A stretch of DNA of 13,686 nt. It comes from Bacillota bacterium (GTDB lineage: Bacteria > Bacillota > Clostridia > Acetivibrionales > DSM-1351). Below the pieces are notes generated by a model, which saw only the letters and a list, made by a program, of their open reading frames with translations, did no database searches and was not told where the DNA came from. The stretch's first letter is position 1. Each line of letters opens with the position of its first letter. The stretch spans positions 1-13,686 of the forward strand of contig JAEYNI010000219.1 in NCBI GenBank assembly GCA_023412635.1. Direction: 5' to 3'. The translations under genes and the position numbers were made by a program. Below are positions 1 to 6,960 of the stretch, piece by piece.

Positions 1-389
1 TATTTGAAATCCACATAAAAGATGAAAAGGATATCGTGTCAGCCAGGCAACGAGCGCGCGAAGCAGCAAAGAACATGAATTTTAGTATAACAGACCAGAC
101 AAGGATTATTACTGCTGTCAGTGAACTGTCAAGGAACATTTATGTATATGCTTCAACCGGTAGTGTCATTATTGATGATGCATCCAGTGATACAAAACGC
201 GGCATAATGATTACCTTTGAGGATGAAGGCCCTGGAATACCGGATATTGATAAAGCCATGGAGGAAGGTTTTACTACAGGTAAGGGAATGGGTCTGGGAC
301 TTCCGGGAAGCAAAAGACTAATGGATGATTTCAGCATTACTTCACAACCAGACAAGGGAACAAAAATTATAATCAAAAAGTGGCTTTAA
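1..389 (+). CDS. rsbT: RsbT-type switch serine kinase, 5'-truncated by the window edge
   Basis: The protein is a small GHKL-fold kinase of the RsbT family. In Bacillus stressosomes RsbT phosphorylates STAS proteins of the RsbS and RsbR type and, once released, activates a downstream partner. The frame is open from base 3 with no stop, so the apparent GTG start at 36 is an internal codon: the residues before it (FEIHIKDEKDIVSARQ) match the RsbT N-terminus. Only a few N-terminal residues should be missing, since about 128 of the usual ~133 are present. Visible motifs are the N-box ELSRNIYVYA, the G1 box EDEGPGIPD and the glycine lid GKGMGLGLPGSKRLMDD, followed by the family ending KGTKIIIKKWL. 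All ATP-binding motifs look intact. RsbS- and RsbR-like genes are expected immediately upstream. The next gene follows after 4 bases, with its ribosome-binding site over the stop codon. Assignment to RsbT rather than RsbW rests on the close match around the N-box and lid. Confidence 0.93.
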   Translation, partial: FEIHIKDEKDIVSARQRAREAAKNMNFSITDQTRIITAVSELSRNIYVYASTGSVIIDDASSDTKRGIMITFEDEGPGIPDIDKAMEEGFTTGKGMGLGLPGSKRLMDDFSITSQPDKGTKIIIKKWL

Positions 390-394
390 GGAGG
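388..394 (+). promoter_or_regulatory. Shine-Dalgarno AAGGAGG whose position conflicts with the GTG start
   Basis: A perfect AAGGAGG overlaps the rsbT stop codon and runs into the GTG at 394, so that GTG would have no spacing from its own ribosome-binding site. Eight bases downstream, in frame, lies an ATC codon (403-405), where an ATG would be ideal. The first in-frame ATG is at 418, 23 bases away. The start of the next gene is therefore uncertain among 394, 403 and 418. Confidence 0.6.
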
Positions 395-1428
395 TGGACC
401 TTATCAACGAATATGAAATGAGGGGCATATATGACTCGGGATTTATAAGAGGCCAAATAGCGGATAGGATGAAAATGCTTAAGTTTTCCAATAAGGAAAT
501 AACAGAGACTTCTATTGTCATAAATGAGCTTTACAGTAATATTGTTAAACATAATGCTGTAAATGGAAAGATCAGATTTTTTCAAAATACCGCCGAAAAC
601 AGGGTTGGAATCGAAATCATTTCTGAGGATAAGGTTCAAGGAAAAGAAGACATTAATGAGGTACAAAAAAATGGCGTATCCATTAAAGGTACAATTGATG
701 ATGGATTTGGAACAATAAATAGCTTTCGTGACTTTTTTGAGATTAGATCAAATATAGAATATGTTTCAAAAAAAGGAATGCCAGTGGAAAAGACACTAAC
801 AGTCAGGCTATGGAGCATGGTATTAAATGATACTTCAGTAATAGGTAATTCCGAAATGAAAGTCAGTGTGATAAGCAGACCCCATACAGGCTTTTCAGTG
901 AACGGTGATTGTTATTATATAAGGAGTTTAAAGGATAGGGATATTATTGCCGTAGTTGATGGACTGGGTCATGGAATGGAAGCACATGAAGCCGCCAGCC
1001 GTGCAGTAAAAATAATCGAAGAAAATACACAGAACTCTATTGAAGATATTATTAAACAGACAAACACTGCCTTGAAGAATACGCGAGGAGCGGTAATAGC
1101 TCTATTTATAATATATAAATTCACAAATGAATTTGAAATGATATCCGTTGGTAATATTGATTGCAGACATATTACGGCTAGCTCAACAGTGAAACTACTG
1201 TCTTATAACGGTTACGTTGGAGCATACAGTGGAAGCTGTAAAGCCAGAAGACACATTTACAGTAACGGGGATATGTTAGTACTTTGCTCTGATGGTATAT
1301 CCTCAAAATGGGAAGTTGGAAATCACGCTGAAGGGGTCTCAAAAAGCCCATCGCTATTATGTAATATGGTTTTTAGCGAGTATGAGAGACATAACGATGA
1401 TGCGACAATTTTAGTCGCGGTTCTGTAA
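394..1428 (+). CDS. RsbX/SpoIIE-like PP2C phosphatase with degenerate N-terminal RsbT/W-like ATPase domain
   Basis: Residues about 1-140 align in pattern to anti-sigma-factor ATPases: an N-box-like VINELYSNIVKHN is present, and DDGFGTINSFRDFFEIRS sits where the lid belongs. The DxGxG box is missing, and the lid has lost most of its glycines, so ATP binding is doubtful. Residues about 160-344 form a PP2C-type phosphatase of the SpoIIE/RsbX family, with the acidic metal ligands in GDCYYI (D172), VDGLGHGMEA (D189), CSDGIS (D300) and NDDATILVA (D335/D336). The likely role is to dephosphorylate RsbS/RsbR-type STAS proteins and reset the switch thrown by the RsbT encoded just upstream. RsbT-phosphatase gene pairs are typical of Rsb modules. 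No membrane segment is seen, so the protein should be cytoplasmic. The coordinate given uses the GTG at 394, but the ribosome-binding site favours a start near 403 and the next ATG is at 418. Family is secure; partner proteins are inferred. Confidence 0.88.
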   Translation: MDLINEYEMRGIYDSGFIRGQIADRMKMLKFSNKEITETSIVINELYSNIVKHNAVNGKIRFFQNTAENRVGIEIISEDKVQGKEDINEVQKNGVSIKGTIDDGFGTINSFRDFFEIRSNIEYVSKKGMPVEKTLTVRLWSMVLNDTSVIGNSEMKVSVISRPHTGFSVNGDCYYIRSLKDRDIIAVVDGLGHGMEAHEAASRAVKIIEENTQNSIEDIIKQTNTALKNTRGAVIALFIIYKFTNEFEMISVGNIDCRHITASSTVKLLSYNGYVGAYSGSCKARRHIYSNGDMLVLCSDGISSKWEVGNHAEGVSKSPSLLCNMVFSEYERHNDDATILVAVL

Positions 1429-1439
1429 ATGGTGAATCT

Positions 1440-2438
1440 ATGAATGGAGAACATATGCTTTATTACCTGCTTTTTTGTAATTTACAAAAAGAAAATGAGA
1501 ATCTTAAAAAAGAAGTTAAGGGATTAATAGAAGAGTTATTAGAAACCAACACCGGGGTTCTCGCCCTTTTACAGGAAATTGAAAAAAATAGTAATGAGCT
1601 TCTGATAAATGATAAGCAAAAGACCGAATTTTTAGAAAAATTGAAGAAATCAAACAGGGAACAGGTAGAAAAAATCAAGGTACAGGAGCAAGCATTAATC
1701 CAGGCTGACAGGATGGCCTCTTTGGGGCAATTGGTAGCAGGTGTGGCTCATGAGATTAATAATCCCACTACTTATATTAGAGCAAATATTGAGCTGCTTC
1801 AAAAGTATTTAAATATAATGGGAAAAAATGGCTTATTAATGAGCGATGATGCCACTCCGTATCTTGAAGAGTTTAAAGATACCTTTGAATCCATGTATGA
1901 GGGAACTGACAGAATAATGGATATTATCAGTGGCCTAAAGTTTTTTGTAAGGCAGGAAAAGGTATCTTACGAGGCCTTTGATTTATATGGTTGCATAACT
2001 GAAGCTTACAAACTTGTAAAAAATGAATTCGTGAAAAACAAAGTAAGCTTAAGGAGCAACATTGAAAAAGACCAGTTCCTCATTAATGGATCCAGACAGC
2101 AGATGGAACAGATATTTATTAATCTATTTTTGAATTCTATTAAAGCAATTAAAGCTGACGATTTGAACAAATCAGGGTTTGTAGAAATAAGCGTAATGAG
2201 AGACGGGATAAGTAAATTACTCATTAGTGTACGTGATAATGGATGCGGGATTGATGAGAAGAACTTAAATAGTATATTTAATCCCTTCTTTACCACAAAT
2301 CAAGACTCTGGAGGGACTGGACTGGGGCTGTCCATTGTCTATGGAATTATCCAGGAGCACGGTGGAGATATTCAGGTCAAAAGTACAATAAATCAGGGCA
2401 CAGAGTTTATTATTACCCTACCGGAACATCAGTTTTGA
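1440..2438 (+). CDS. Soluble sensor histidine kinase with N-terminal coiled coil
   Basis: Residues about 15-95 are a charged helical region that should form a coiled coil. The H-box follows (RMASLGQLVAGVAHEINNP, phosphoacceptor H104), then an ATPase domain with N-box EQIFINLFLNSIKA, G1 box VRDNGCGID (about 265-272) and G2 box GGTGLGLSIVYGI (about 291-303). All catalytic motifs are intact. There is no transmembrane segment and no PAS or GAF domain, so the input is probably a protein partner. The segment EELLETNTGVLALLQEIE (about 31-48) resembles one that I recall from histidine kinases encoded beside RsbT/SpoIIE-type genes, which fits the position here. The start is 11 bases after the phosphatase stop, with a weak GGTGA at 1431; an in-frame ATG at 1455 preceded by GGAGA is an alternative. 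The likely phosphoryl acceptor is the receiver protein encoded next. The kinase call is firm; the signal is unknown. Confidence 0.93.
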   Translation: MNGEHMLYYLLFCNLQKENENLKKEVKGLIEELLETNTGVLALLQEIEKNSNELLINDKQKTEFLEKLKKSNREQVEKIKVQEQALIQADRMASLGQLVAGVAHEINNPTTYIRANIELLQKYLNIMGKNGLLMSDDATPYLEEFKDTFESMYEGTDRIMDIISGLKFFVRQEKVSYEAFDLYGCITEAYKLVKNEFVKNKVSLRSNIEKDQFLINGSRQQMEQIFINLFLNSIKAIKADDLNKSGFVEISVMRDGISKLLISVRDNGCGIDEKNLNSIFNPFFTTNQDSGGTGLGLSIVYGIIQEHGGDIQVKSTINQGTEFIITLPEHQF

Positions 2439-2476
2439 CTGTAAATAAATTCATATATATATAATGGAGGTTCCTT

Positions 2477-2887
2477 ATGAAGCAAAAATATAAAATACTG
2501 ATCGTAGATGATGAAGAGGGCATAGTAGGTACGTTAAAAAAACACCTGAAATTAGATGGCTATACAGTAGATACAGCACAAAGTGCGGTAGAAGCCTTTG
2601 AAAAAATCAAAAAAGACAAATACCATATTGTACTCACTGATATTGTAATGCCTGAGATGGATGGTATTGAGCTGCTGAGAGAAATAAAAAGCTATGACGC
2701 GCTTACCCAGGTCATAATGATGACAGGTTACTCCACTATGGATAAAACGTTAAGTTCACTGGAATTTGGGGCCAATGACTATATTCTAAAACCTTTTAAA
2801 AGTGTTGAACATGTGATGCAAATTATTGATTATTCAATAAAAAAGCTTGAGAGATGGAGAGAGTCTATTATACAGATGGTTAAATAA
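2477..2887 (+). CDS. Single-domain response regulator with short helical C-terminal extension
   Basis: This is a stand-alone receiver domain. The acidic pair D11/D12 lies in ILIVDDEEG, the phosphoacceptor D55 in VLTDIVMPEMDG, the switch threonine T83 in MMTGYS and the conserved lysine K105 in YILKPFK. About 20 residues follow the usual receiver end (IKKLERWRESIIQMVK), a helical tail with no DNA-binding domain. It lies 38 bases after the histidine kinase, with a good GGAGG six bases before the ATG, and is the natural target of that kinase. A phosphorelay onto the Hpt domain of the next protein is plausible, because a receiver with no output domain usually passes phosphate on or acts through protein contacts. 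Two other CheY-like genes are further along; this one is closer to kinase-associated receivers than to them. Whether it serves the Rsb module, CheA or both cannot be told from sequence. Confidence 0.92.
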   Translation: MKQKYKILIVDDEEGIVGTLKKHLKLDGYTVDTAQSAVEAFEKIKKDKYHIVLTDIVMPEMDGIELLREIKSYDALTQVIMMTGYSTMDKTLSSLEFGANDYILKPFKSVEHVMQIIDYSIKKLERWRESIIQMVK

Positions 2888-2896
2888 AGGTGGTTA

Positions 2897-2964
2897 GCGT
2901 GAAAATTACATATTGTAAGTCATCGTGCTTTTCACGCAGCGAAAAGCCACTACGTGTCTTTTCA
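2897..2964 (+). repeat. Intergenic set of mutually exclusive inverted repeats
   Basis: The 123-base gap 2888-3010 is the longest spacer inside the operon. GCGTGAAAA (2897-2905) pairs with TTTTCACGC (2929-2937). GCTTTTC (2927-2933) pairs instead with GAAAAGC (2941-2947). GAAAAGcCAC (2941-2950) pairs with GTGtCTTTTC (2954-2963) around a TAC loop. CGTG(T)CTTTTCA occurs twice as a near-direct repeat (2924-2934 and 2953-2964). A further GCGC-TAT-GCGC hairpin lies at 2980-2990. Eight CpG steps fall in this spacer, more than in the neighbouring coding DNA. The arrangement could be an RNA switch or attenuator, or a copy of a dispersed palindromic element. No tract of Ts follows directly, so it is not a strong intrinsic terminator. 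Confidence 0.6.
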
Positions 2965-3010
2965 TTACTATTTGTGTAAGCGCTATGCGCGTAGATAGGA
3001 GATAATACTA

Positions 3011-4219
3011 ATGGATATTATGCTGCAAGCTTATATGGAAGAAACCGATGAATTAATGCAAAAGGCGGAAGATTGCATCATAAGGCTTGAAAAAGAATAT
3101 TCTTCTGTAGAAATAAATGAATTGTTTCGAATAGCACATACCATTAAAGGCACTTCCCATGTGATTGGATTTGATGATATCGGAAACCTGATGCATAAGA
3201 TAGAGGATATGCTTGATTATGCAAGGAATGGTCATATTCTGTTTGACCAATGTATAGTTTCGACATGCTTTGAGGGCTTGGATACCGTTAAAAAGATGCT
3301 GGATAATAGAAATGGGACATGCTCCCTTGAGCTTAAGGAAAGTCTGGACAGTGCTGCATACAGAATCAGTGATACCATTGAGGGGCTTATTAAAGCTAAC
3401 AAAAATAAGCAGGAAAAATCAGTAGTAGAACAAACTGAGGTGGGACTTGTAGCTTCACTCCTAAATCAAAGGGATAAAGGAAAAAACAAGTATTACATAT
3501 CCTTTTTTCTTGAGGAGGATGCTCCTATGGTATCTCCAGTTTTTATGATGATTTTAAAAAATGTTGAAGAAATCGGTTCCCTTACATATTCCAGTATAGA
3601 CGATCAATATTTTAAAGGAACTTCAGTTGATAGCGAAATGAAAACCCTGGATATTATCATAAGTACTGATATGGAGGAAACTGAACTTTATACCTGCTTT
3701 GATATTATCTACATAGAGAGGATCAATATAGTAGATTTATCCAGAAGTAAACTAAAGTGTAACGACGTTTATCTGAGTAATGGAGGGGCAAGTAGTACAA
3801 GCTGTACCACAATTACTCAGGACTTGTACGGGGTATTTAGCAAATACCTGATAAGGACTTTTAGGCCGGAAAAGGATGGATTCACTAATCAGAAGAAGAC
3901 GTTTGTCAACTCTATCAAAAAGGCGACAACCTTGATGGTTATTATTGATACCAGCCAATTGATTATTATTCATGAAAACGAAATAAAGGAATTAATAGAG
4001 TTAAAGAGGCAATTAACAATAGACAATATTGAGATGTCAATCATAGTGGGTGGCCCATGCGATAGAAGGATTACTAATATTTTTGATTCTATCCGGACAG
4101 TTGAAGAATTTAAGGTTTATAGAAACGAAATGGAAGCGGTTCGGAAAGTGTTCCGATCCGATGAATGCTTTCAGAAACTTACTAAAGTTGCAAAGGAAGT
4201 GTTATTTAATGACGAATAG
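3011..4219 (+). CDS. Hpt domain protein with C-terminal STAS-like domain
   Basis: Residues 1-100 are a histidine phosphotransfer (Hpt) domain of the CheA P1 kind, with the motif RIAHTIKGTSHVIGF giving phosphoacceptor H43. A linker to about 155 follows. A middle region (about 160-245) starting YYISFFLEEDAPMV has the spacing of the small domain that follows Hpt in some CheA-like proteins; this is only a resemblance. Residues about 265-380 look like a STAS domain (SpoIIAA/RsbS fold): strand LMVIIDTSQLIII, a helix ELIELKRQL, strand MSIIVGGP and the ending IRTVEEFKVYRNEMEAV. At the position of the usual DSSGL phosphorylation loop the sequence reads HENEI (321-325), so the phosphorylatable serine is absent. 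There is no kinase domain, dimerisation domain or CheW domain. The ATG is well placed after AGGAGA. The gene overlaps the next by 11 bases. The Hpt call is strong; the STAS call is an inference from pattern. Confidence 0.8.
   Translation: MDIMLQAYMEETDELMQKAEDCIIRLEKEYSSVEINELFRIAHTIKGTSHVIGFDDIGNLMHKIEDMLDYARNGHILFDQCIVSTCFEGLDTVKKMLDNRNGTCSLELKESLDSAAYRISDTIEGLIKANKNKQEKSVVEQTEVGLVASLLNQRDKGKNKYYISFFLEEDAPMVSPVFMMILKNVEEIGSLTYSSIDDQYFKGTSVDSEMKTLDIIISTDMEETELYTCFDIIYIERINIVDLSRSKLKCNDVYLSNGGASSTSCTTITQDLYGVFSKYLIRTFRPEKDGFTNQKKTFVNSIKKATTLMVIIDTSQLIIIHENEIKELIELKRQLTIDNIEMSIIVGGPCDRRITNIFDSIRTVEEFKVYRNEMEAVRKVFRSDECFQKLTKVAKEVLFNDE
4192..4199 (+). promoter_or_regulatory. Shine-Dalgarno that fixes the HEAT-protein start at 4209
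   Basis: AAAGGAAG lies nine bases before the ATG at 4209. The same frame stays open upstream to an apparent start at 4050, but that would overlap the Hpt gene by 170 bases and adds residues unlike the rest of the protein. The 4209 start gives an 11-base overlap, consistent with translational coupling. Confidence 0.65.
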
Positions 4220-6128
4220 AGAAGAAATATTTGGCGGACAGGAGCTATCTACTATTATTGACAGACTTGCTGTGGAATTTGATGGTGAAAATAATAGTCA
4301 GGACCTGGAGGTTCTTATTCATTGCCTTACAACAGAAAAGGAGAGATATAAGCAGGAGAAGCTTGCCCAGAAAATTAGTCGTGTAAAACTTGAAAGAACT
4401 GCTGAACTCGTTACTGATCTATTTTATTCAGATGATGCCTACATAAGAAATTTAGCAATAGAGCTGCTTGTTATATTAGGTGAAAAGGCTTTACCGTCTC
4501 TAAAAATGAAGTTGTGCGACAAAGATAGAAATATTCGAAAATTCTCATTGGATGCACTAAAAAACATCAAGGGGAAAAACAGTTGTGAAATTGCACTTAC
4601 GGCTCTGGACGATCCGGATGAAAATGTTGTGGAAGCAGCTCTGGAGGTTATTGCTGAGCAAGCATACAAGGAAGCTGAAGGTAAGCTACTGGATATGCTT
4701 AATGACACAAGTAGTGTTTGGGTTATAAACTCACTTTTAAATACTTTCGAAAGTCTAGGCACAAAAGGAGTTTCAGAAGTCATTGCAGATAAAATATCTT
4801 CAATGAATGTTTCTGCGGTAGAAAAAAACATCTTAATGAATACATTTGTAAGATCATTAGGAGCTGTCGGAGCATATCCGGATATTGCTCGAATCCTTCA
4901 AATATATTCTAAAAATTTCAGTATTAGTGATGAAAACATGGTCTTTGGGTTAAGCAGCTTAATCGTAAATAATAGTATATTCAGTCTCCCTGAAAGTGAA
5001 TTTGAGGAAGTTAAAGGATTTTTCAGAGAGTGTTGGGACTACAAGGATTCAGAGAATATACTTATTTCGATAAATGCCTTTGTTAATTTACAGATTGATT
5101 TCTTCCTCCATCACATTATCGAAATATATGATTTAAATAAGGGAGAGGAATTCTTCATAGAAAATCTCAGTGATCTCCTGTATAAGCTGGACAGTATTCC
5201 CCCTTCATTTATTAAAGAACTACTGGAGTGCAAGGAACCTGAATTGATATTGATGGGATTAAGGCTTATATACAAAAAAGAAATTGAGGGCTTTAATTTT
5301 ATTGTTGAGAAACTGTGCAGTTCAAAGGACAGAGATGTGTTAGGTCAGGCTATAGGCATTGTTGCTGAAATTACTTCGTACAATAATCCACTCCTTCTTG
5401 AAAGTCTGACAGACTTTAGTGAGGAAGCAGAGCTTGCTTCTGTTGAGAGTAAGTGTGCAAATGGGACTCAGGATATTGACTTTCTTTTGATAAAGCTGGA
5501 GCACCCAAACAAAAAAGTAAGAAAAGCCATAGTCCAGAAGCTTGTTTCATATAATGGAAAAATAAACCTGGAACAACTTGAAGAGATTGTTTGGCGTAAT
5601 CAGGGAGAAGAAGGTATGGAAGCTCTGGAAGCTCTATTCAAACTGAACACCGTTATTGGTTGGAAACATATTAATTCCAGGATGGACAGTATTAATGAGG
5701 GTGTACGTGCCGGATTGATAAGTATAGTTGAAGACTCTTCAGAGAGAGAATTTTTTAGTTTTATGAATACAATGATTAACGACCCGTCTCCTGTGGTCAG
5801 GAAAAAAGCAATAAAAGCTCTAATTAAAATGCCTGATGCCAGAAGCCTGCATTTGCTTGAGAAATTGTATCGCAATGAATCAAACACTATTAACAGGATG
5901 GACATTATTTCAAACCTATATAAATTTCAAAGCGAAATTGCATTTAATATTGTAATTACTGCTGCCGGCAGCAAGGAAACCTTAACAAGAATTGCAGCCG
6001 TTAGGTCATTGGGCTTGTTTGGTAGTAGTAGCGCAGATACTGTTTTGCAGGGATTGCTGGAGGATCAGGTTGAAGAGGTGAGGGAAGCAGCCAAAGAAGC
6101 CTTGCAGAAGACAGAGGTGGTAAGATGA
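4209..6128 (+). CDS. HEAT-repeat scaffold protein of the chemosensory operon
   Basis: This 639-residue protein is made largely of helical hairpin repeats of the HEAT/PBS-lyase type. The clearest are at about residues 62-120 (LVTDLFYSDDAYIRNLAIEL; KMKLCDKDRNIRKFSLDALK), 125-165 (ALTALDDPDENVVEAALEVI), 425-450 (LLIKLEHPNKKVRKAIVQKL) and 515-635 (MINDPSPVVRKKAIKALIK; GLLEDQVEEVREAAKEALQK). The middle, about 200-420, is more divergent but still helical. There is no signal peptide, membrane segment or catalytic motif. The phycobilin-lyase function of some HEAT relatives is very unlikely here; a protein-binding scaffold is expected. The gene overlaps the Hpt-STAS gene by 11 bases and cheR by 4 bases (ATGA), so all three are probably made together. 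It sits beside cheR, where cheB would often be found. HEAT proteins are known in some chemosensory clusters with non-flagellar outputs, but the partner here is unknown. Confidence 0.85.
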   Translation: MTNREEIFGGQELSTIIDRLAVEFDGENNSQDLEVLIHCLTTEKERYKQEKLAQKISRVKLERTAELVTDLFYSDDAYIRNLAIELLVILGEKALPSLKMKLCDKDRNIRKFSLDALKNIKGKNSCEIALTALDDPDENVVEAALEVIAEQAYKEAEGKLLDMLNDTSSVWVINSLLNTFESLGTKGVSEVIADKISSMNVSAVEKNILMNTFVRSLGAVGAYPDIARILQIYSKNFSISDENMVFGLSSLIVNNSIFSLPESEFEEVKGFFRECWDYKDSENILISINAFVNLQIDFFLHHIIEIYDLNKGEEFFIENLSDLLYKLDSIPPSFIKELLECKEPELILMGLRLIYKKEIEGFNFIVEKLCSSKDRDVLGQAIGIVAEITSYNNPLLLESLTDFSEEAELASVESKCANGTQDIDFLLIKLEHPNKKVRKAIVQKLVSYNGKINLEQLEEIVWRNQGEEGMEALEALFKLNTVIGWKHINSRMDSINEGVRAGLISIVEDSSEREFFSFMNTMINDPSPVVRKKAIKALIKMPDARSLHLLEKLYRNESNTINRMDIISNLYKFQSEIAFNIVITAAGSKETLTRIAAVRSLGLFGSSSADTVLQGLLEDQVEEVREAAKEALQKTEVVR

Positions 6129-6949
6129 TACTAACGGACGAATTATATGATAAGTTTGTAAAATTGATTTACAAAAAAACCGGGCTTCATTATGAGTACA
6201 ATAAGAAGTATTTTGTACAAAAGAGAGTTGAAAAACGTGCCGAACTTCTTGAAATCAGTAGTCTTAACGAATATTTTGTAATGTTGAAATTTGCTGAGGA
6301 TTCTCAAGAGTTAGATCAGTTGATTAATGACCTTACAGTTAATGAAACGTACTTTTTCCGAGATTTTCCCCAGTTGCGCAACTTTGCAGAGGATGTACTG
6401 CCTATATTTGAAAAGCAAAATGAAGGCAGAAGAAAAATCAAAATCTGGAGCGCAGCTTGCTCAACTGGAGAAGAACCGTACACCTTGTCTATTATCCTCC
6501 AGGAAATGCTTGATAAATATGATAAATGGGAGGTTCAGATCATTGCATCAGACATCAATACTGAAGTATTACAATTTGCAAGGATGGGAATATACGATAG
6601 CAGATCCATAAAGGATGTACCTCCTGAATATTTGGAGAAGTATTTTACAAGACGCCATGACAAGTACCTGATTAATTTGAATGTAAGAAAACCGGTGACT
6701 TTCAAGCGTATTAACCTTATGGATGATGAGGATATGAGTAATATTTCAGGATGTGATTACATATTCTGCCGAAATTGTTTGATCTATTTTAATGATGAGT
6801 CCAGAAAAGAGGTTTTGGCGAACTTTTATAAATCCTTAAATCCCGGAGGGTTTATATTCTTAGGTCATTCGGAATCGGTGGGGAGAATATCATCGGCCTA
6901 CAAGGTTCAAAGGATTGGGGATACCATCGTGTATTCCAGACCAAAGTGA
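6125..6949 (+). CDS. cheR: CheR chemoreceptor methyltransferase
   Basis: CheR uses S-adenosylmethionine to methylate glutamates of chemoreceptors, tuning CheA activity. The 274-residue length matches single-domain CheR. The N-terminal helical domain (about 1-85) ends in the family motif LTVNETYFFRD. The methyltransferase domain shows the SAM-binding motif IWSAACSTGEEPYTL (107-121), the acidic ASDINTEVL (141-149), then FCRNCLIYFN (214-223; CRNVLIYF is more usual) and the late motif GFIFLGHSES. There is no TPR extension. The start ATG overlaps the stop of the HEAT gene (ATGA) and is preceded by GAGGTGG. No receptor, CheB methylesterase or CheD deamidase is encoded nearby, so the substrate must be elsewhere in the genome or upstream. 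Family assignment is very secure; the receptor is unknown. Confidence 0.96.
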   Translation: MILTDELYDKFVKLIYKKTGLHYEYNKKYFVQKRVEKRAELLEISSLNEYFVMLKFAEDSQELDQLINDLTVNETYFFRDFPQLRNFAEDVLPIFEKQNEGRRKIKIWSAACSTGEEPYTLSIILQEMLDKYDKWEVQIIASDINTEVLQFARMGIYDSRSIKDVPPEYLEKYFTRRHDKYLINLNVRKPVTFKRINLMDDEDMSNISGCDYIFCRNCLIYFNDESRKEVLANFYKSLNPGGFIFLGHSESVGRISSAYKVQRIGDTIVYSRPK

Positions 6950-6954
6950 GGTGA
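6948..6954 (+). promoter_or_regulatory. Shine-Dalgarno supporting a TTG start at 6961
   Basis: GAGGTGA overlaps the cheR stop codon and lies six bases before TTG at 6961. No in-frame ATG precedes the receiver fold, which begins only eight codons later, so TTG is the credible start. Confidence 0.7.
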
Positions 6955-6960
6955 AAGAAT

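Noticed and set aside
2435..2465. TTGACT followed by TATATA/TATAAT, resembling a sigma-A promoter just before the receiver gene at 2477.
   Set aside because: Transcription would start at about 2470, within or after the Shine-Dalgarno at 2466-2470, removing it. The run is simple AT-rich sequence, and read-through from the kinase gene is enough.
2899..2979. A 26-codon frame starting with GTG (MKITYCKSS...) behind AAAGGTGG in the spacer after the first receiver gene.
   Set aside because: It lies entirely within the inverted-repeat region, whose base pattern explains it, and it has no recognisable domain. A spurious frame in a repeat element is more likely.
4050..4208. N-terminal extension of the HEAT protein, giving 692 residues.
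   Set aside because: It overlaps the Hpt gene by 170 bases in another frame, lacks a ribosome-binding site and gives residues unlike HEAT repeats. ATG 4209 has a good site and an 11-base overlap.
4209..6128. Calling the HEAT protein a phycobilin lyase because of its PBS-lyase-type repeats.
   Set aside because: The repeat is shared by many scaffold proteins, there is no phycobilisome gene nearby and the surroundings are signalling genes.
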